The position numbers and the translations under genes are program-made. From NCBI GenBank assembly GCA_905250075.1, contig CAJNOP010000004.1, positions 2,656,621 through 2,720,620 of the forward strand: a DNA stretch of 64,000 nt, given 5' to 3'. The notes beneath the pieces are model-generated. The model did no database searches. It saw nothing but the letters and a program-made list of their open reading frames with translations, and was not told the origin of the DNA. Shown here piece by piece: positions 17,907 through 31,900 of the stretch. The first letter of the stretch is position 1; each line of letters opens with the position of its first letter. Source of the stretch: Rotaria sp. Silwood1 (Eukaryota > Rotifera > Eurotatoria > Philodinida > Philodinidae).

Positions 17907-20815
17907 TGTGTTCATCTTATTTTAATTTTTCTATATGCTTTTAAAACAAGCCGCATGTGTTTTAACAAAAGTTATAATAATTATTGTCAGATAAAGCATA
18001 GATGTAAATTTTCTACAGGTTTCAATAATCGCTATCATAATCATTCTCGCCGACAGTCGCAGTATCTTAAGCCACCATTACCAGATTCAACACATATAAC
18101 TAATACACAAATGGGCTATCGTTTATGGAGTCTACTTAAATGGAAAGAAGACGGTATACATAGTTCCTCTGATACTTTGGGTGCAAGTTCTTTAAATGAA
18201 CAATGAAAGAACCTGTTTTTTATTTTGTTGTATCAATTAGAACAAATCGTATATGAGTTTTAGAAGTTTAATTGAGGTACATAGCATATATGTTATATTT
18301 TTGAGAATATTGAAAGAAAAAATTGTAAATAATGATAGTGTGAGTTCTAATCTGCTAATAATAAGACTCAGAAATGTGTATCAAAAACCATTCAATATCA
18401 TTCTTCTATTTATACAACTTGATATTCTATTTAGAATTAAAATTCAGAATTTGTCGGCAGTTTTTGTTCCAATTTTCTCTTCAAACATTCGTGAAACATA
18501 TCTGGAAAACGGTCAACGTAAAAGATACGAGATAATAATATACAAGGAATATGATATGCTTGCTGTTATCAGCAGGTCTACCAAGCTCCTAATTTGACAA
18601 CGAGACTCTTCTTGTTTTTTTTACTTCGGATAAAAGAATTTTCTGATTTCACAAGCTGATATTAAGAATTTTCTCCCAATTGTCAGTTGTGACAGATTCA
18701 ATCTTAGTGACAAAATAAATCACCAAAACAAAACATAAACAAAAAAAAGATAATTGTTATGATTAAAGATAACAATTTTTTAGCTCATGTTTTTGATTGT
18801 CAAAATGCATTTCAAATATAAAATTGAGTTCCGATATATTTTCTGTGCCTTTTTCGAATTTTTGTTTCAAATGATGTTTCAGTCATACGAAGTCTTTATA
18901 ATATGACAAATGAAGTTAAATCAGAAAACGTCTTATTGTGCTGAAAGGAAATTTAAATAATGGGTTATTCGAATTATATAGAATTTCACAACAGAGGCCA
19001 AAATCGAACCCGAACTGAACTCGAACCAGTTCTTACAAAGCGACGTTAAACTGAATCGATTCTAACTATTTTTTTTTGAAAAACGAATAAATATGAACAA
19101 GTACATAAGAAAAATGCTTAACTGAGCTATATTCTTTTTTGTAAAATTGTGATGGTGTATGGGATTACCAAACGATCTGTGACAGAACATTTTACATTGG
19201 AGATTGTGGACGATCAATTTACATTTACAAAAATTTATTTAATCAAGAAATAAATTGGAAAAGATTTCATTTTATTTTAAATTTGAATTGAATTTATACA
19301 AAATTGAAAAAAATCAATTAACTAAAATAATTTAAACAACATTTAAATATATTTGAAGTATTTTAAGCTGTATTTTAACTAATTTAAGTTTCACTTTGAA
19401 TAGTTGTGTATAGAAATCAAAAGAAATCTCTTATCTCTCAGATCTACTAGCAAAGGTATCTATACAAGTTTTTTATTATCATTAGAAAATGACAGGAACG
19501 AAGCGCAGCCGTTTTCTTACGAAATCTTCTATAGTGATGAGAGGATGTTAACGTATAACAACAATGTCTCTTCTTATTTCTGATCTATTTTTCTTGCGGT
19601 CATATATTTTGACGATTGGGTTGTTGAATTATAATTCACAAAAATTTACTATTTTCAGACACTAATTCTCAAAAATTAAAATCTAAAATAATTTTAAAAT
19701 TATTCCACATAGCTATTTAAATTTATTTTAAATTAAAATTTTGGTAATAGAAAAAAATTTAATTTAATTTAATTTATATTTATATTAGCAACAGTTTTAG
19801 TTCAAAATAAACTTACAGAAAAATGCTACGCCTATCAGGAACCAAAATCGAACCGAACCTGTAAAACTCAGTTCGACACGGTCTCTGTTTCGTAAGTGCT
19901 TCCTATGTGATCAAGAATTGTCAAAGCGACTTTTTTTGCCACAAAAGTATACTCATGCTACCGATATCATAGGAATGAAGTCCTCGATAGCTTAACTTCC
20001 ATTTTCGATTAGTTGTTTTCTTGGTTTTAGTCATATTCTTTTAAAATACTTCTGCCTACTTTCTTTTCACTAGTAAACGAACAAATATGAGAATATCAGT
20101 ATAATAAAATACATTCGATTACAGAGATATTTAATAATCTTCAAAGAAAACTGAAAACACACGGTAAACTGATAATTTTGAATGCAATAAGTACCAACGG
20201 AAAATTTCCGAAAGAATAAATATTGAGCGCTCTTCGATGATTTTCTAGTATAGTAGATAGAAGACTAGGTAATATAACATCAGTTGTGTTCACTCCATTC
20301 TGTTTGTGTTTGGGGTGTCTTCCGATGTCACCGATCTAGAAATCAGCATTTTCCTAGCAAAAGTCTGTCTGAGTTCAAACTAAGAAATATGTCAAAAAAC
20401 CCATGGAATCGCTCAGTTCTGTGGTTTTCAACGTACTTCAAACCAGTCTTTTTTAAATCTTTTTTGGTAATAGAAACCATAAATCTTTTATTGTATTTCA
20501 ATCCAAAGAGATAGATTTACAGACGTTGATTTATTCCATATTTTAACATATACACTTGATCGCCTCTCTCTTTTCTTTGTATCACGTCTAAGATAATCAT
20601 GTTCATCACTCGTCTGATAACGACAAGTCACAATAGTTTGTAATAGTGATCATTTTGATTTTCGAAGAGAGAACTGTCTTAGACTTTGTCGTCTTAACTA
20701 AATTTGAAAAAAGCTTTCAACCGAATTTTATGAAAAAAATCTCCTGATCGAATTCCGGTTTATGACGAAAACCTAGTGCTTTTTAAAATTCGCATGTAAC
20801 AACCATGTTAAATAT
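17907..20815. other. Intergenic region between the two duplicated blocks
   Basis: Apart from the possible alternative UNC13 exon at 18019-18206, no gene is recognised. The DNA is AT-rich with runs such as repeated AATTT near 19760. Two short segments near 18990-19050 and 19845-19885 share CGAACC/CCGAAC-type words, perhaps an old repeat. Confidence 0.6.
18019..18206 (+). CDS. Possible alternative 3'-terminal exon of UNC13 copy 1
   Basis: An open stretch preceded by the acceptor TTCTACAG and ending in TGA. Splicing from a GT donor at 17848 (inside the last exon, after MGF) to this acceptor keeps the frame. It would replace the tail ending DVGDDDEII with a tail of about 60 residues that includes YLKPPLP and LWSLLKWKEDG. 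Codon use looks coding-like. The matching part of copy 2 lies beyond the assembly gap, so conservation cannot be tested here. Confidence 0.35.
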
Positions 20816-21229
20816 ATACAAGAAGAATAAAATATTAATTGTATTTGTTTCTGTAAATCGCTACAGTGACCAATGTTTGCTGTACAACTTTTTCGATAAT
20901 AGCAACTTTAGGTGCAACAGCTGTTGAAAAAACGAAATCATCAGTTTATTTATCTAAACGTTTTAATGGAGAAATAATTAATGCTGATTCAATGCAAATA
21001 TATGAAGGTTTAGATATCACAACAGCTAAACCAACAATTGCAGAATAAGATAATATTCCTCATCATTTATTTAGTTGAATGAATCTTCTTGATCGTTCAC
21101 ATACTGTTGTGGATTATCGAAAGGGTGCTTTACCAATTGTGAGTTAATTATCAGAAACTAGAGAGGGAAAAGAATCGAATCATGTTTTGAGCAAGGCATC
21201 ATACATAAATTATATAGTTACAATGAAAG

Positions 21230-21295
21230 ATATAGATAAGATAGGAATTGAATAGAAAATATCAAACTAGATTGCTGATGTTTTAACTAGTTGAT
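21230..21295 (+). mobile_element. Remnant of a Ty1/copia retrotransposon (end of RNase H)
   Basis: Within DNA inserted into intron 1 of the TRIT1 pseudogene, one frame reads DIDKIGIE*KISN*IADVLTS. This resembles the C-terminal end of copia polyproteins (..GEIE..YISTN.QIADVLTK). Two stops interrupt it. A TGTCTAG about 60 bp downstream could be an LTR start but is unconfirmed. The call rests on one short motif. Confidence 0.3.
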
Positions 21296-22590
21296 GATAA
21301 TTTAATAGATTTGTTTCTTTTTTGCCATTAAATTTATGTCGATTTTTTTAGATGTCTAGTGTAAATTTTCTTTTGTCAAAAGTGTTTTGTGTATGTCAAT
21401 TCAATTAGTTTTTAGTGCAAAGAAGAGAATTATTAGTCACTAAAATTGTATTAGTATTGATGTGATTCTAAGAGTATCAGATAAATTTTTAGTCATAAAA
21501 AAATTTAGAGTTCATATAATAGGAGATTTAAGCCGATGTATTGATTAATATTGGTGTATGAAACTTGTCAATAAAATGATATTTAATGTAATGATTACTT
21601 ATATACGTTAAAATGTGAAAGTCAGAGTGGTTTAGTTGTTATATATGTGTACTTTTAAATCTTGTTCTCGTGCTATAAACTATAAAAATAATATAGCTGT
21701 CAAATGAATTATCAGAGAATGACTCCTTCGTTGCAATAGAAACTCTCGTAGCTTCTAAAATGTCCAAGTATTTGAATACTTTAGCAAGAGAGGTGACTAT
21801 TAATATGCTTTGGTTGTAATTGTTACCCAAGGCAAGACTCACACATTCTTACTTACACCTTATCATGATATTACGAACAAAAGAAATATGAATTTGTTAG
21901 TCTAGATGATGTTCAAACATTTGTTTCTAGACAAAACAGCCATCAAATAGTGCATAGGAGGCATTATCTCAGACGTTGATTAAGATGATGATTTTCAGAG
22001 TCTATTTTTAATTATGAGTTTGACGTGTATGAAAACATTTTCTACATGCAGACGATGCTATTAGTGTAAGAATGAAGGTTCAGAAGCGACCTGCACTCTT
22101 ACCCTCAACACATCATTTTATATTTTATTCGGACTCAATCTATTGGCCTTGCGATAATGAAAAATTATTCGACTCTTGAAAACACAATAAAAAATGCAAT
22201 CAACGTAACTTTTCGCACTTCGAGTTACAAACACTCTCTGCTAATTGACTTAATTTTTGTTCACAATATGAAAGCTATAGATTTATTGTATTCTTGTTGA
22301 GTTTACATCCTAATCAAAAACTACGACATTCACGTTGAACCAACAGGATATCGAAAGACGCGCACGGCGAATTTTGCGCACTGACAGTCTGCATACGAGA
22401 CAAAAAATCTAATTTTTAGTTCAGTAGACAATTTTAAAAAAGGCTAAGAATCAAAGAAATAACAACTTTTATTTTATTTTCAAAACCAACAACTGCAATA
22501 TTTAAATAAATTACAAGAGAAACAATTTATTTTGATTGTCATATTGATACATACAACGATGCAAGTATTCATGTCTTATATGAAGACATT

Positions 22591-22955
22591 CTAATATAGA
22601 GGTGGTAATGGTAAACGTGCTCGATTGGATATCTGTGAATAGAACTGTAATACATTGATATCATTTGACTCTTGTGTATTGTTTGCAAGATCGACTAGAT
22701 TTTGATGGTATATCCTTAATAGTATTCTGATTGGATCATGATTACAGTGGGTTGTATGAATACCACGACGTCTAACAGTGATAGTATGTATGATATCAGT
22801 AACAATATTACATTTAGGTGTGGGATAATAAAAATGAATGTTTGTCTGGTTTTCACGACGTCAGTAAGGTTTTTCGTTGATTTGACGAGTTCAAATATAC
22901 GAATAGTCATAAAACATGATTCTTTGTCTATGTTTCCAGGTAGACGTGAAATTGA
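22591..22955 (-). pseudogene. Degenerate coding remnant of unknown origin
   Basis: On the minus strand inside the same insertion, a frame beginning SRLPGNIDKESCF continues after one frameshift (near 22830) through TVRRRGIHTTHCNHDPIRI to LPLPPLY and a stop. Its amino-acid content looks like a decayed protein, perhaps from a transposon. The family is not recognised. Confidence 0.3.
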
Positions 22956-25954
22956 CTGAAGTACAATTGTTTAAATACTATTGAGAATAAACTACGGTGA
23001 TATCGAATAGTGGTGTTCTTTTGTTCGAAGCATTTCTGTCCTCAAAACAAGCCTAGTTTAATTAGATTAAAGCATTGTAGGGATTGCAGGTCTGCTAGTT
23101 ACAATGCTTAATTGAATGGACAAGACAATCATTTGACGACTAACAATCGATACCAACACTGTTCTCATTAAGGTCAGGTTCATCCATCAAAGATGATATG
23201 TCTAATCCTTCTTCAATAATCATTTTTTTTATTTTTTTCACAGGCTATGTAAGTGCACCTCTCGTACACCCAAATCTTCGTAGATAGCTGAATTCAAAAA
23301 ACAAAACCTGTTGATGTTATATGGGAGCATGGCTAATAGAAGGATGCATTAAATAACGAAAATCCAGTTACGTGTGTAATATCAATGTTTCATTCATTTT
23401 TCAAATCAATGCCGGAACACTGAAAGAACTCTTTTCTTAAGTTGAATCAGTCATATCTCGATCTCATCTTCCATTTACTGCTGATAGTATAAGTTATTAT
23501 ATTGAATATTTAATTTTCACCTTACTTCATTACAGCCATTATCCAAACATTCACATGACATACAATTTACATCATTATTAAACGGCCTATCAGAAAAAAA
23601 TTATGCAAAGCTAACTACAGTCAAATTACATGTATTACTAACAAAATCAATAAAACAACAAGTGTTTGAATCATCTAAACGAAGAACGTGAAAAAAGGCT
23701 TCTTCTACCTTTCATGAATAATGCTCTTTTTTTCGAGAAGAAAAAATACAGGTAATCAACCAGATGTAACCGATAGTATGTCTACTAAGGTTTAAACAGA
23801 AATAAGCATAAACAACCGAAGTACGTCAATTAATCATTACCGCCTAGGCAGACTAATAGCAACGCTACGTTTCGTAGATGGGAAGAATACAACAAGGTAT
23901 ATACAGGTGTACATAAGATAAAACTGACAGTAATATAGATATATGAAGATTTTATTTCAATAAATAGTCTATCGCAAAACCTTTTTGTAATTTCTATCTG
24001 TGTATTTCGCATAACATTTACAGATATTGAACCTTATAGTGATTTTGATGGTATTCCATCAAATCAAGCTTTAAAAAAACAAAATGCTCAAAGTGGTTTT
24101 TCTTATCAAGGATCATTTCATTTTCAACGTTGTTCTCTATTATGGTTAACATGTCGAAATTAAGGTATATTTATATAAGCAAAAAAAATAAAAATAAATA
24201 TTTCTTTTCCTTGTTCTTAGAATTGGAAAGATGTATAAATGATAGAATAAAATCTATGTTTGACCGTCGTCTTATTGATCAATTAGATATATCTCATGAG
24301 AAATATAATCGAACATGTAAACAATTAGAAAAATCCTATAATTATACTTGTCGAATATATCAAGCAATTAGTTTTAAAGAATTTTATGATTATTTACTTT
24401 TATCAGATATTGAACGATCAAGTGAATATGGTGAACAAGTATTTGCTCGTGGCAGGTATGCATGATTCAAACTTTCATTGTTTTTTAAATATTTATCTAG
24501 TGTTGAATATGCAAAATTAAAAAAAGAATTGTTTTTCCTTTTTTTATATCGTGAGATAGAGCTGAATAGATTGATCAAGAATATATGAGTTTTCAGTTTT
24601 CTAAAAGCTAGTTTTTCCAGAAAAAATTCATTTTTCTTCGATGATTTAGTTTTTCTCAAAATGGGACCACTTTTCAACAATCAACAACTTGTCAAATTTT
24701 CGTTGTTTCCTTCAAATCTCAGAGCTGTTTGTTTGATATATTCACTGTGAAAAATAGAAAGAAAGAAAATCATTAATAAATAACTTCCATACATTCCATT
24801 TTTCACATTCAATCTCAAATATACACTTTTGAGATTTCAAGGAAGTAGAAAAGTTTAGACAAGTTGTTAATTATTGAGAAATACTCACTTTTTCAGAAAA
24901 ACTATACCATTGGATAATTATGAAGTTTTTTCTCTTAGCAACTAATGTCCAAAAACTAAAAACATATACATTTCAGATCAAGTCATCATATTTTGTCTCT
25001 CTATATATAAAAAAAACAAGAAAAAAAAATTCTTCTTCACTTGTGCATCTCATCATCTTTGAGAAGCTCCCAAAATAATTTGATCCACTTTATTTAAAAT
25101 TATTTCTCGACTGTTATAAATGCTAATAGAAATTCAAATACTTATTTTATACAATAAACTTTATTCAATTTAATTTTATGTGTCGAAGAACAATCTCCTA
25201 ATGTTTATAAACTTGATACAGCTAATTTATCATTGGGACATGAAAATATTGAACAACTAACTGAAGCTATTATTGATACTTTTCTAAAAGTAAATATTTA
25301 AATTCACATATTTAAAATGATATATATTTGTTAAAAAGAATAAATTTCATCTGATACTCTTCCAAAAACACCAATAGATGAACCTGTTTATGAACAAAAT
25401 ACATGTTTAGGATGTCAACGTGTATTTCATATGAAATCACAATAGCTAGGTAAATGCTTCATTTTATTTTTGTTATACATTTTTTGCATCTTTTCTCTTT
25501 TTTTCATATAGATCATTTAAAAAGCAAACAACATAAACAAATAGTTCGTGCAATTGATCGAGCTGCATAACATGAAAAATTGAATAATGCTATACCATGA
25601 TTTTTTCAAACACTTGATTTATTACAAACGAAAAAAAACAAATTCAGAAATAAGAAAAGAGAGTGATAAATTTGACATAGATGAAACGATAGAACCTTTA
25701 AAAAACAATAATTGTTTGATATTTGTTATTGTTTACTGTTTGCTTTTGTTTCTAGATAGAATACATACATATATATTATTTTATTGTGACAACAAAAAAA
25801 ATAATTATTTCACATGATGAACAAGCAAAGCAATCCTGACGAAGTAAGCTAATAAAAGAAATACACATAAGTCAGACTAAATATTAATGCAACTAATGTT
25901 TTGCCATGCTTTTTTTACTCCTCAATTTTGTTATTTGGACGATTTATTTTTCAG

Positions 25955-28900
25955 AGACGTCTCTATGAATATACATTAAATGCTGTTTGTTCTCCGTTAC
26001 ATGTGTTTGAACGAGGAACAACAACTAATGAACTTGCTGCACATGTTGCTAAAGTATATAGATTCAAAATAAAGATTAAATGAGACGAAACATTTTCCTC
26101 TATGTTTTAATAGCTTTTTAATGTTGATCCAGAAGAACATGAAGAACAATATATTCAAGCTATTAAGATGGATGTAAGCTTATTTTTTCGTTGCTTTTGT
26201 TTTTCGAAAACAAATAATCTTTTTTTTTCTATTTAATATGTAGTCATGGTCTGTTAGTCTATCTGTTGATGTTAAAAGAGCACGTAATTTACCTGGTGAA
26301 GATCAAAATGGTTTGTTTCTCTTTTCTTTTTTTTTTTACATATTTTCCATCTTTTTTATACTTTTTCTTTGAAAAGGTCTTCGTGATCTTTATTGTGAAG
26401 TGAGTGTTATACATATTCCTAGCACTGAAGATGATTCAAGTAAGTAAACATTATCATCATCGTATATCTCCTTCAAGATCATCTAGTAATTGTTCGGAAA
26501 GTACTTGATCATTTGAAGAAGCGACGAGAAAGGATGGGAAGCGTTACAGTCCTTATACTTTCGCTAATTACCCCAAGGAAGAGAGAAAAAGGTTATATGA
26601 ATGATCATGTAATCAATACTAATTAGTTTGAAGGGTTTTTTTTAAATAAAAATCTACTATTTACATCAAAAAGTTTCAATATCTAGCCACTTAAATCTAA
26701 GTTCTATTCCAAGAATTCTTTTTCTATATAAGCTTTTCTAGAACATACCTAAAAGCTAAGTTCCTTGGAACGTCATAAACTACAACTAAAACATTTCTTT
26801 TGCTTTCTAAGTTCTATAAGATATGATAAGAGAATCATCATTTTAATCATCACAACAAATTATACATAGAGAAGAATGTGAGAAAACGAAGAAAAAAACC
26901 AACAAGTTTTATTTGCTTAGACACGTGTCACACTCTTAGCATATCCTAGTTAAATCATTGTTGTCTATACTTCTATAGAGATGTCACAGATATTAGAGAT
27001 ATTAGAGGTATGAAGCTATGAAATATAAAAATAATAACCCAACCCTTTCAAGAAATTCATCAAATCAGATAATTTGAAGATTTTTTGTAGACGCATGGAT
27101 GTCTTTAGGTTACAAGCTTTATTTGTCAGAATAGACATCGCTCCAGATTATGCGATTAGGGAGACGAATGCCAAGTATCACTTATAATGAAAAAGTAGAG
27201 ATCACGTGGTTAGTATGGCCAAAAAGATCGATTACATGATTACTCAACAGTCTCTAAATCGCTTCAGACGAGGTGCATCATGTATTTTGATGAGGAAACC
27301 TCCTAGTCAATGCATTACTGCTTACATGATGCTTATGCCATCAGAGAGGACCTATTGACATTCGGAAAAACCCAACATGATTTATGTTCATGAATCGTTC
27401 TTGTTGAGCTATAATTATTTTACCTATTTTTTCAACAAAATGCCATGGTCCCATTCAAGTCATCTTCAAAATCAACTTTTGAGCTTCGATTTCAAACTTT
27501 GCACAAATAATGTTCTCATCATGACTAATAAATTGTGAATGTGTCACATTTTCTAGTGTCTCCTATCATAAAATACGAATACAATAGTTTGCTCTTTCGC
27601 ATGACAGTATTTTACATATTCGTATCGTGGAATAGGAAATATCAGAAAATTTGAAACTTTCATCATCAATTAGTCATATAGAGAATTTCATTTCCAAAAA
27701 AATTGAACTTTGTACAAGACCATGAATCCCTTAAGAAGCAAACTCTGTAGGTCAAAGAAGATGAATGCAAGATCAGACTATTGTTTATTGTGAAAAATTA
27801 CATTCTGTATATATAAATGAACCTGATGACAATGTCCATTATGATCAACAAGATAGAAAAACTAGAACAAGGGTGATAAGAGTGAAAGAAAAGATTCAGA
27901 TGACAAACAAAAGATGGATGGAAATATCTTTTATGTGATAACAATTAGAATAGGATGAGGAAAATCCATATGAGAAGAAAGAAGAGTAAGCGCGCTATGG
28001 AAGAAATATATACTGCAATAGAAACATCACGGAGTACAACTTACAATGAAACTCTTTATATTGTCCATTGAGAATATTGATCATGTTCTTGTCAAATTAT
28101 CATTCTCACTGCCAAACTAACAGATTTAAAACATTACATGCCCATAACAAGTCGAGACTGAAATATTCAATTTTGAAAATATACACAGTTTTGGCTTGTA
28201 AGCATACTAATATGAAAACTATTCATATCCAATGTTATACATAATCCTCGAGTTTTTGAAGTGACTCTTTTTAGAATCTTGTTGAAAACTATCGATCACA
28301 TTAGGATTACTTTAGATTTAGCTCCTTCTGGGAGTTTATCAATATCAACGTAGCACAAATATCGCCAGTTTCAGTTGAAAACTCATATTTGTCAGCACTT
28401 TCGACTTCATTTATATGAAAACCATAGATTTCCTACAACTAGCGATGAACATGTTCAATTAAATGACAAAAATAAAGACTTTTTTGTAGCAAGCACACGT
28501 TTAGAGGACTCACTCTTAACAGCTATTAGCGAAACACTAAAAGTTATTAAATTCAAACCAAACATCTTTGAGTTTGTCATTCTTACCAATTGTTTCGTTT
28601 ATCAAAGTATCTTTTCCAAGCTTAGTACGGGTAAACTTCCAGAAGAAGCTGAAACTAATGTAATCATAATATGATCGATAATTTTCAACAAGACTCTAAA
28701 AAAAGTATTATCTCAAATACCCAATAGCTATGTACAAGATAGGATATGAAGAGTTTTCATATTACTATGCTAACAAACCAAAACTGTGTACATATTAAAA
28801 ATTGAATATCCTGGTGTTAGTTTGGCAATGAGTGTTAATTTAATCTGAACATAGTCGATCTTCTTGATGCACCGTACAAAAACATTTCATTGTTAGTCGA

Positions 28901-31900
28901 TTATTGACAAACTCGAAACTCGACAGTCTTTTTTAAAAATTATCTGAAGGCAAACATGGCACTTTATTAAAAACCTCAGTGAAACTATCATAATTCAAGA
29001 AGAAAGACCCATGGATACCAATCATTTTACATTCTTTCGAGTGTCAATAGGTTCTACCTAATGACCTAAGATTCATATAAAAAGTGATTTATTACATAGC
29101 GATGTGCTCTCAGAACTCACAAAAGTTTTTCATCGAAAATAATATTCATATTTTTTTTTTCTTTTTCTAGTTACAAAACATCAAGTACAGTCATTAGTGA
29201 CTAATTATAGCCAACGCAGTTGGTTAATGAGTAGTCGACGAAATGCAAAAGATAGTTCAACAACAGTATCATTGAACAATGACAAAACATTGAAAACTAT
29301 CACTTATTGTACAGAAGTTCAACCACAAACTACTAATCCAGAATGGAATGAACATTTTGACCTGTATGCTATCTATATTGATTTACAATTCTATTTTATT
29401 TTGTCTAATGTTATTGTTTTTTTTCTTGTTTTCATCATTGATCATCTGTAAGATAATATTTGTACTGTTTTAATCTTTTTAGTCAGATAAAAAATCTACA
29501 AGAACAACATTTATTTATAAAGGTATTGAATTCCGATCATGTTCAAGCATCAGGACTCAAAACAGGTGTTGCACGGTAAACCTTGTTTTCCGCTTGAAAT
29601 ATATTTCATCTCTGTTTATGTATTTAGCACTCTTCTAGGAAGTCAAAGTCGCATAAGAACAGCTGAAACCGAAAATGACTTACTCGGTCAAGTTAGTTTT
29701 GATATTAAAGTAATTCAAATTTTGTTTCTTTTTTCATGTAAGCGCTACTAAATGAAGAGTAGTGTCATCAATGTTAAGCGACAGAACAAAGATAAAGATG
29801 CTCTTCACAGAGTTCGAAACACACATTTTCTGCTATCCTTGGAGATATTCTAAGCCAATTAGCACAGAAAGAAAACCTTAGTCGTCGTCTAGCGCAGAAG
29901 TGTATCATCACGGATGCTAACATTACATTTGTTCCAATTGAAGACTCTTTTTCATTTATAGTCATTAGCTACATTTGATTGTGAACAATGGTTTCCTCTA
30001 ACTGTATCAAAGCAAAATCATTCAAATAACAATGAATCACGGGGTGAAATTCTACTTCGATTGAAAGTTAAATATAAATTGGTGAGTCAAAAGATCAATC
30101 TAATGCTTTTTTTTCCTGTAAAACGATCTTCAACAAAATCAAATTAATCGGCTTATTCACTCTTCATATCCTCATTCTCGTTCTGTTTCAAAGGCAATTA
30201 TGATTTCCCAGAGATACTTCTGCATGATTTTTAAATAAACAAACGATAATCTATGTGTTCTTTTTATTTTAGTTGTGAAATAAATATTATTTATCTTATC
30301 TGTTTTTGTTTCAAGGATGATAAAAATAGAAAAAGTGATCAACATGAATCAAATACTACTCTATCAGAATGTCCTCGTCGTCACTCATCATCATCATTAT
30401 CTCCTGATCCAATTAATTCATCGACTACAGTTCGTCCAATCCTTTTTGGAAGAAGTTCTCTTCTATCAGCAATGCAAGCCCTTGAAAATGCAAAATCGCC
30501 TTGTAAGTATATATAGATGCGCTATGTTAGGCTAAATGAGACATATCAGCCTTTCACTTTACTTTGAATCTTTACAACAAGAGTTATTTTTCTGTACAAG
30601 TTCGCTTTGGATAGACATAAGCAAAAGTGTTTGCTTTTTCAGTTCAATCGTACGGCCCTCCTCAAAAGTCGATCACACCAAAATAGCATTCCAATGGAAT
30701 GAAGTTTTCAGAACATGTTGGAGCTATAGTGCGAAATCTATGATAAAATTTTTAGCCTTATACCATAACGTTTGAGGGAAATATTAGCAAAAGATATGTC
30801 AAAATAGCTCATTTGGCAAACAAAAAATTTCTTTATCAAGGCTCATTCTATATATGTTACATTTTTGTCTGAAAGAGCATGTCACGATGCAGGGCCTATC
30901 AAAGCCTTCTTTTTTTAAATTCTTACATCTTAAATTGAAAAAATGAGTCAGAAGTTCATTCAGTCAAAACAATCTCAAAAACGACTTTCTATACTAAGTA
31001 ACAATTTCTGTTGTCTATGAGAGATTGGATCACTGGCTATCTTTTACTGCATTTGTCTTAATTTCGATCATTCTGACAAAAAGTGTCATTCTTTGAAGGT
31101 TGCTATCAAGTAACAAGTTATTAGCTAATAGCCCTCTTACCATATGAAAGAAAAATCATAAATGTTGAGCATAGACATGAACATACGAATCGCATCTATA
31201 GTGAAACTTTTAACAAGATTGAATTCCTAAAAGCTTTCTTCTTAAAAGTCAGTATTCTACAGATATTCTCATATCTCAAAACAATAGTATTTGCTATGCA
31301 ACGATCTAGAGATTCTAAAAAACGATTTGTACTATTTAGAATGAGTGATGAACTTCTCATTCAGTTATTCGAGCACTTTTTTCATTTCTACATTCATATT
31401 CCTTCAGGTTGCTTAGGAAAAGTAAATCGAGCTTTCTTCAAAACCTAGATATGCTCAGCAAACATTTACGATAAAGATCTTCTTATATGTGAGTTCAAAG
31501 TCGTCGTTCTTCTTTCTGTCATGTCATTAAAGATAGGTTTTTCTATAAATTACTCCTCGGAAAAGTAGTCTTTAGCGCTGATTTGTTTCAGGGTATCTAG
31601 AGTAACTTCACATACATATAACACAAAAAAATTAGCTAGAGGAAAGTTCATTATTCAGCGATACAAATGTTTCCATTTTTGTGAAGATGTACAGCTATAA
31701 ACAATTTTGTCGCTGTTCTACTACTAAAAAATATGTAAGTTGAATCTCCATAGCATCTACATATGAAACTTGACATATTTGCTGTTGCTAATCACAAGGT
31801 CAATAAGTTTATTCTATCTATTTTTTAATGCATCTCTTCGCCATCTTTTGATTTAGTTCTCAAGAAATGTAATAACGAAGTAGTTAACATGTCATAGCAA

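Larger units (their letters stand above)
20858..25715 (+). pseudogene. TRIT1 pseudogene (tRNA dimethylallyltransferase, second copy)
   Basis: Decayed copy of the gene at 5414-10339. The start codon is changed (ATGG to ATCG) and the acceptor AG before it is lost. The P-loop glycine before the catalytic lysine is Glu (GATAVEKT, codon 20926-20928). In-frame stops lie at 21046-21048 and 21076-21078. The exon equivalent to 9679-9756 is missing, and the acceptor of the next exon has changed from TTAG to TTAT near 25190. The zinc-finger Trp codon is TAG at 25443-25445. Exon relics lie near 20860-21139, 23440-23690, 24022-24165, 24221-24453, 25190-25290, 25345-25448 and 25512-25715. No single frame could give a working enzyme. 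Confidence 0.93.
26440..29170 (+). other. Expanded intron of UNC13 copy 2, filled with repeats
   Basis: The matching intron in copy 1 is only 62 bp. Pieces matching copy-1 coding DNA remain near 26440-26480 and 27280-27295, and copy-1 intron sequence remains near 29120-29160. Between them lie inserted blocks, including the foldback near 27450-27750 and the element with terminal inverted repeats at 28040-28897. The open stretch at 28375-28674 lies inside that element and matches nothing I know. Confidence 0.7.

Noticed and set aside
28375..28674. 99-codon open stretch in an intron of UNC13 copy 2
   Set aside because: Inside the inverted-repeat element and not conserved as a frame in the related copy in TRPM.
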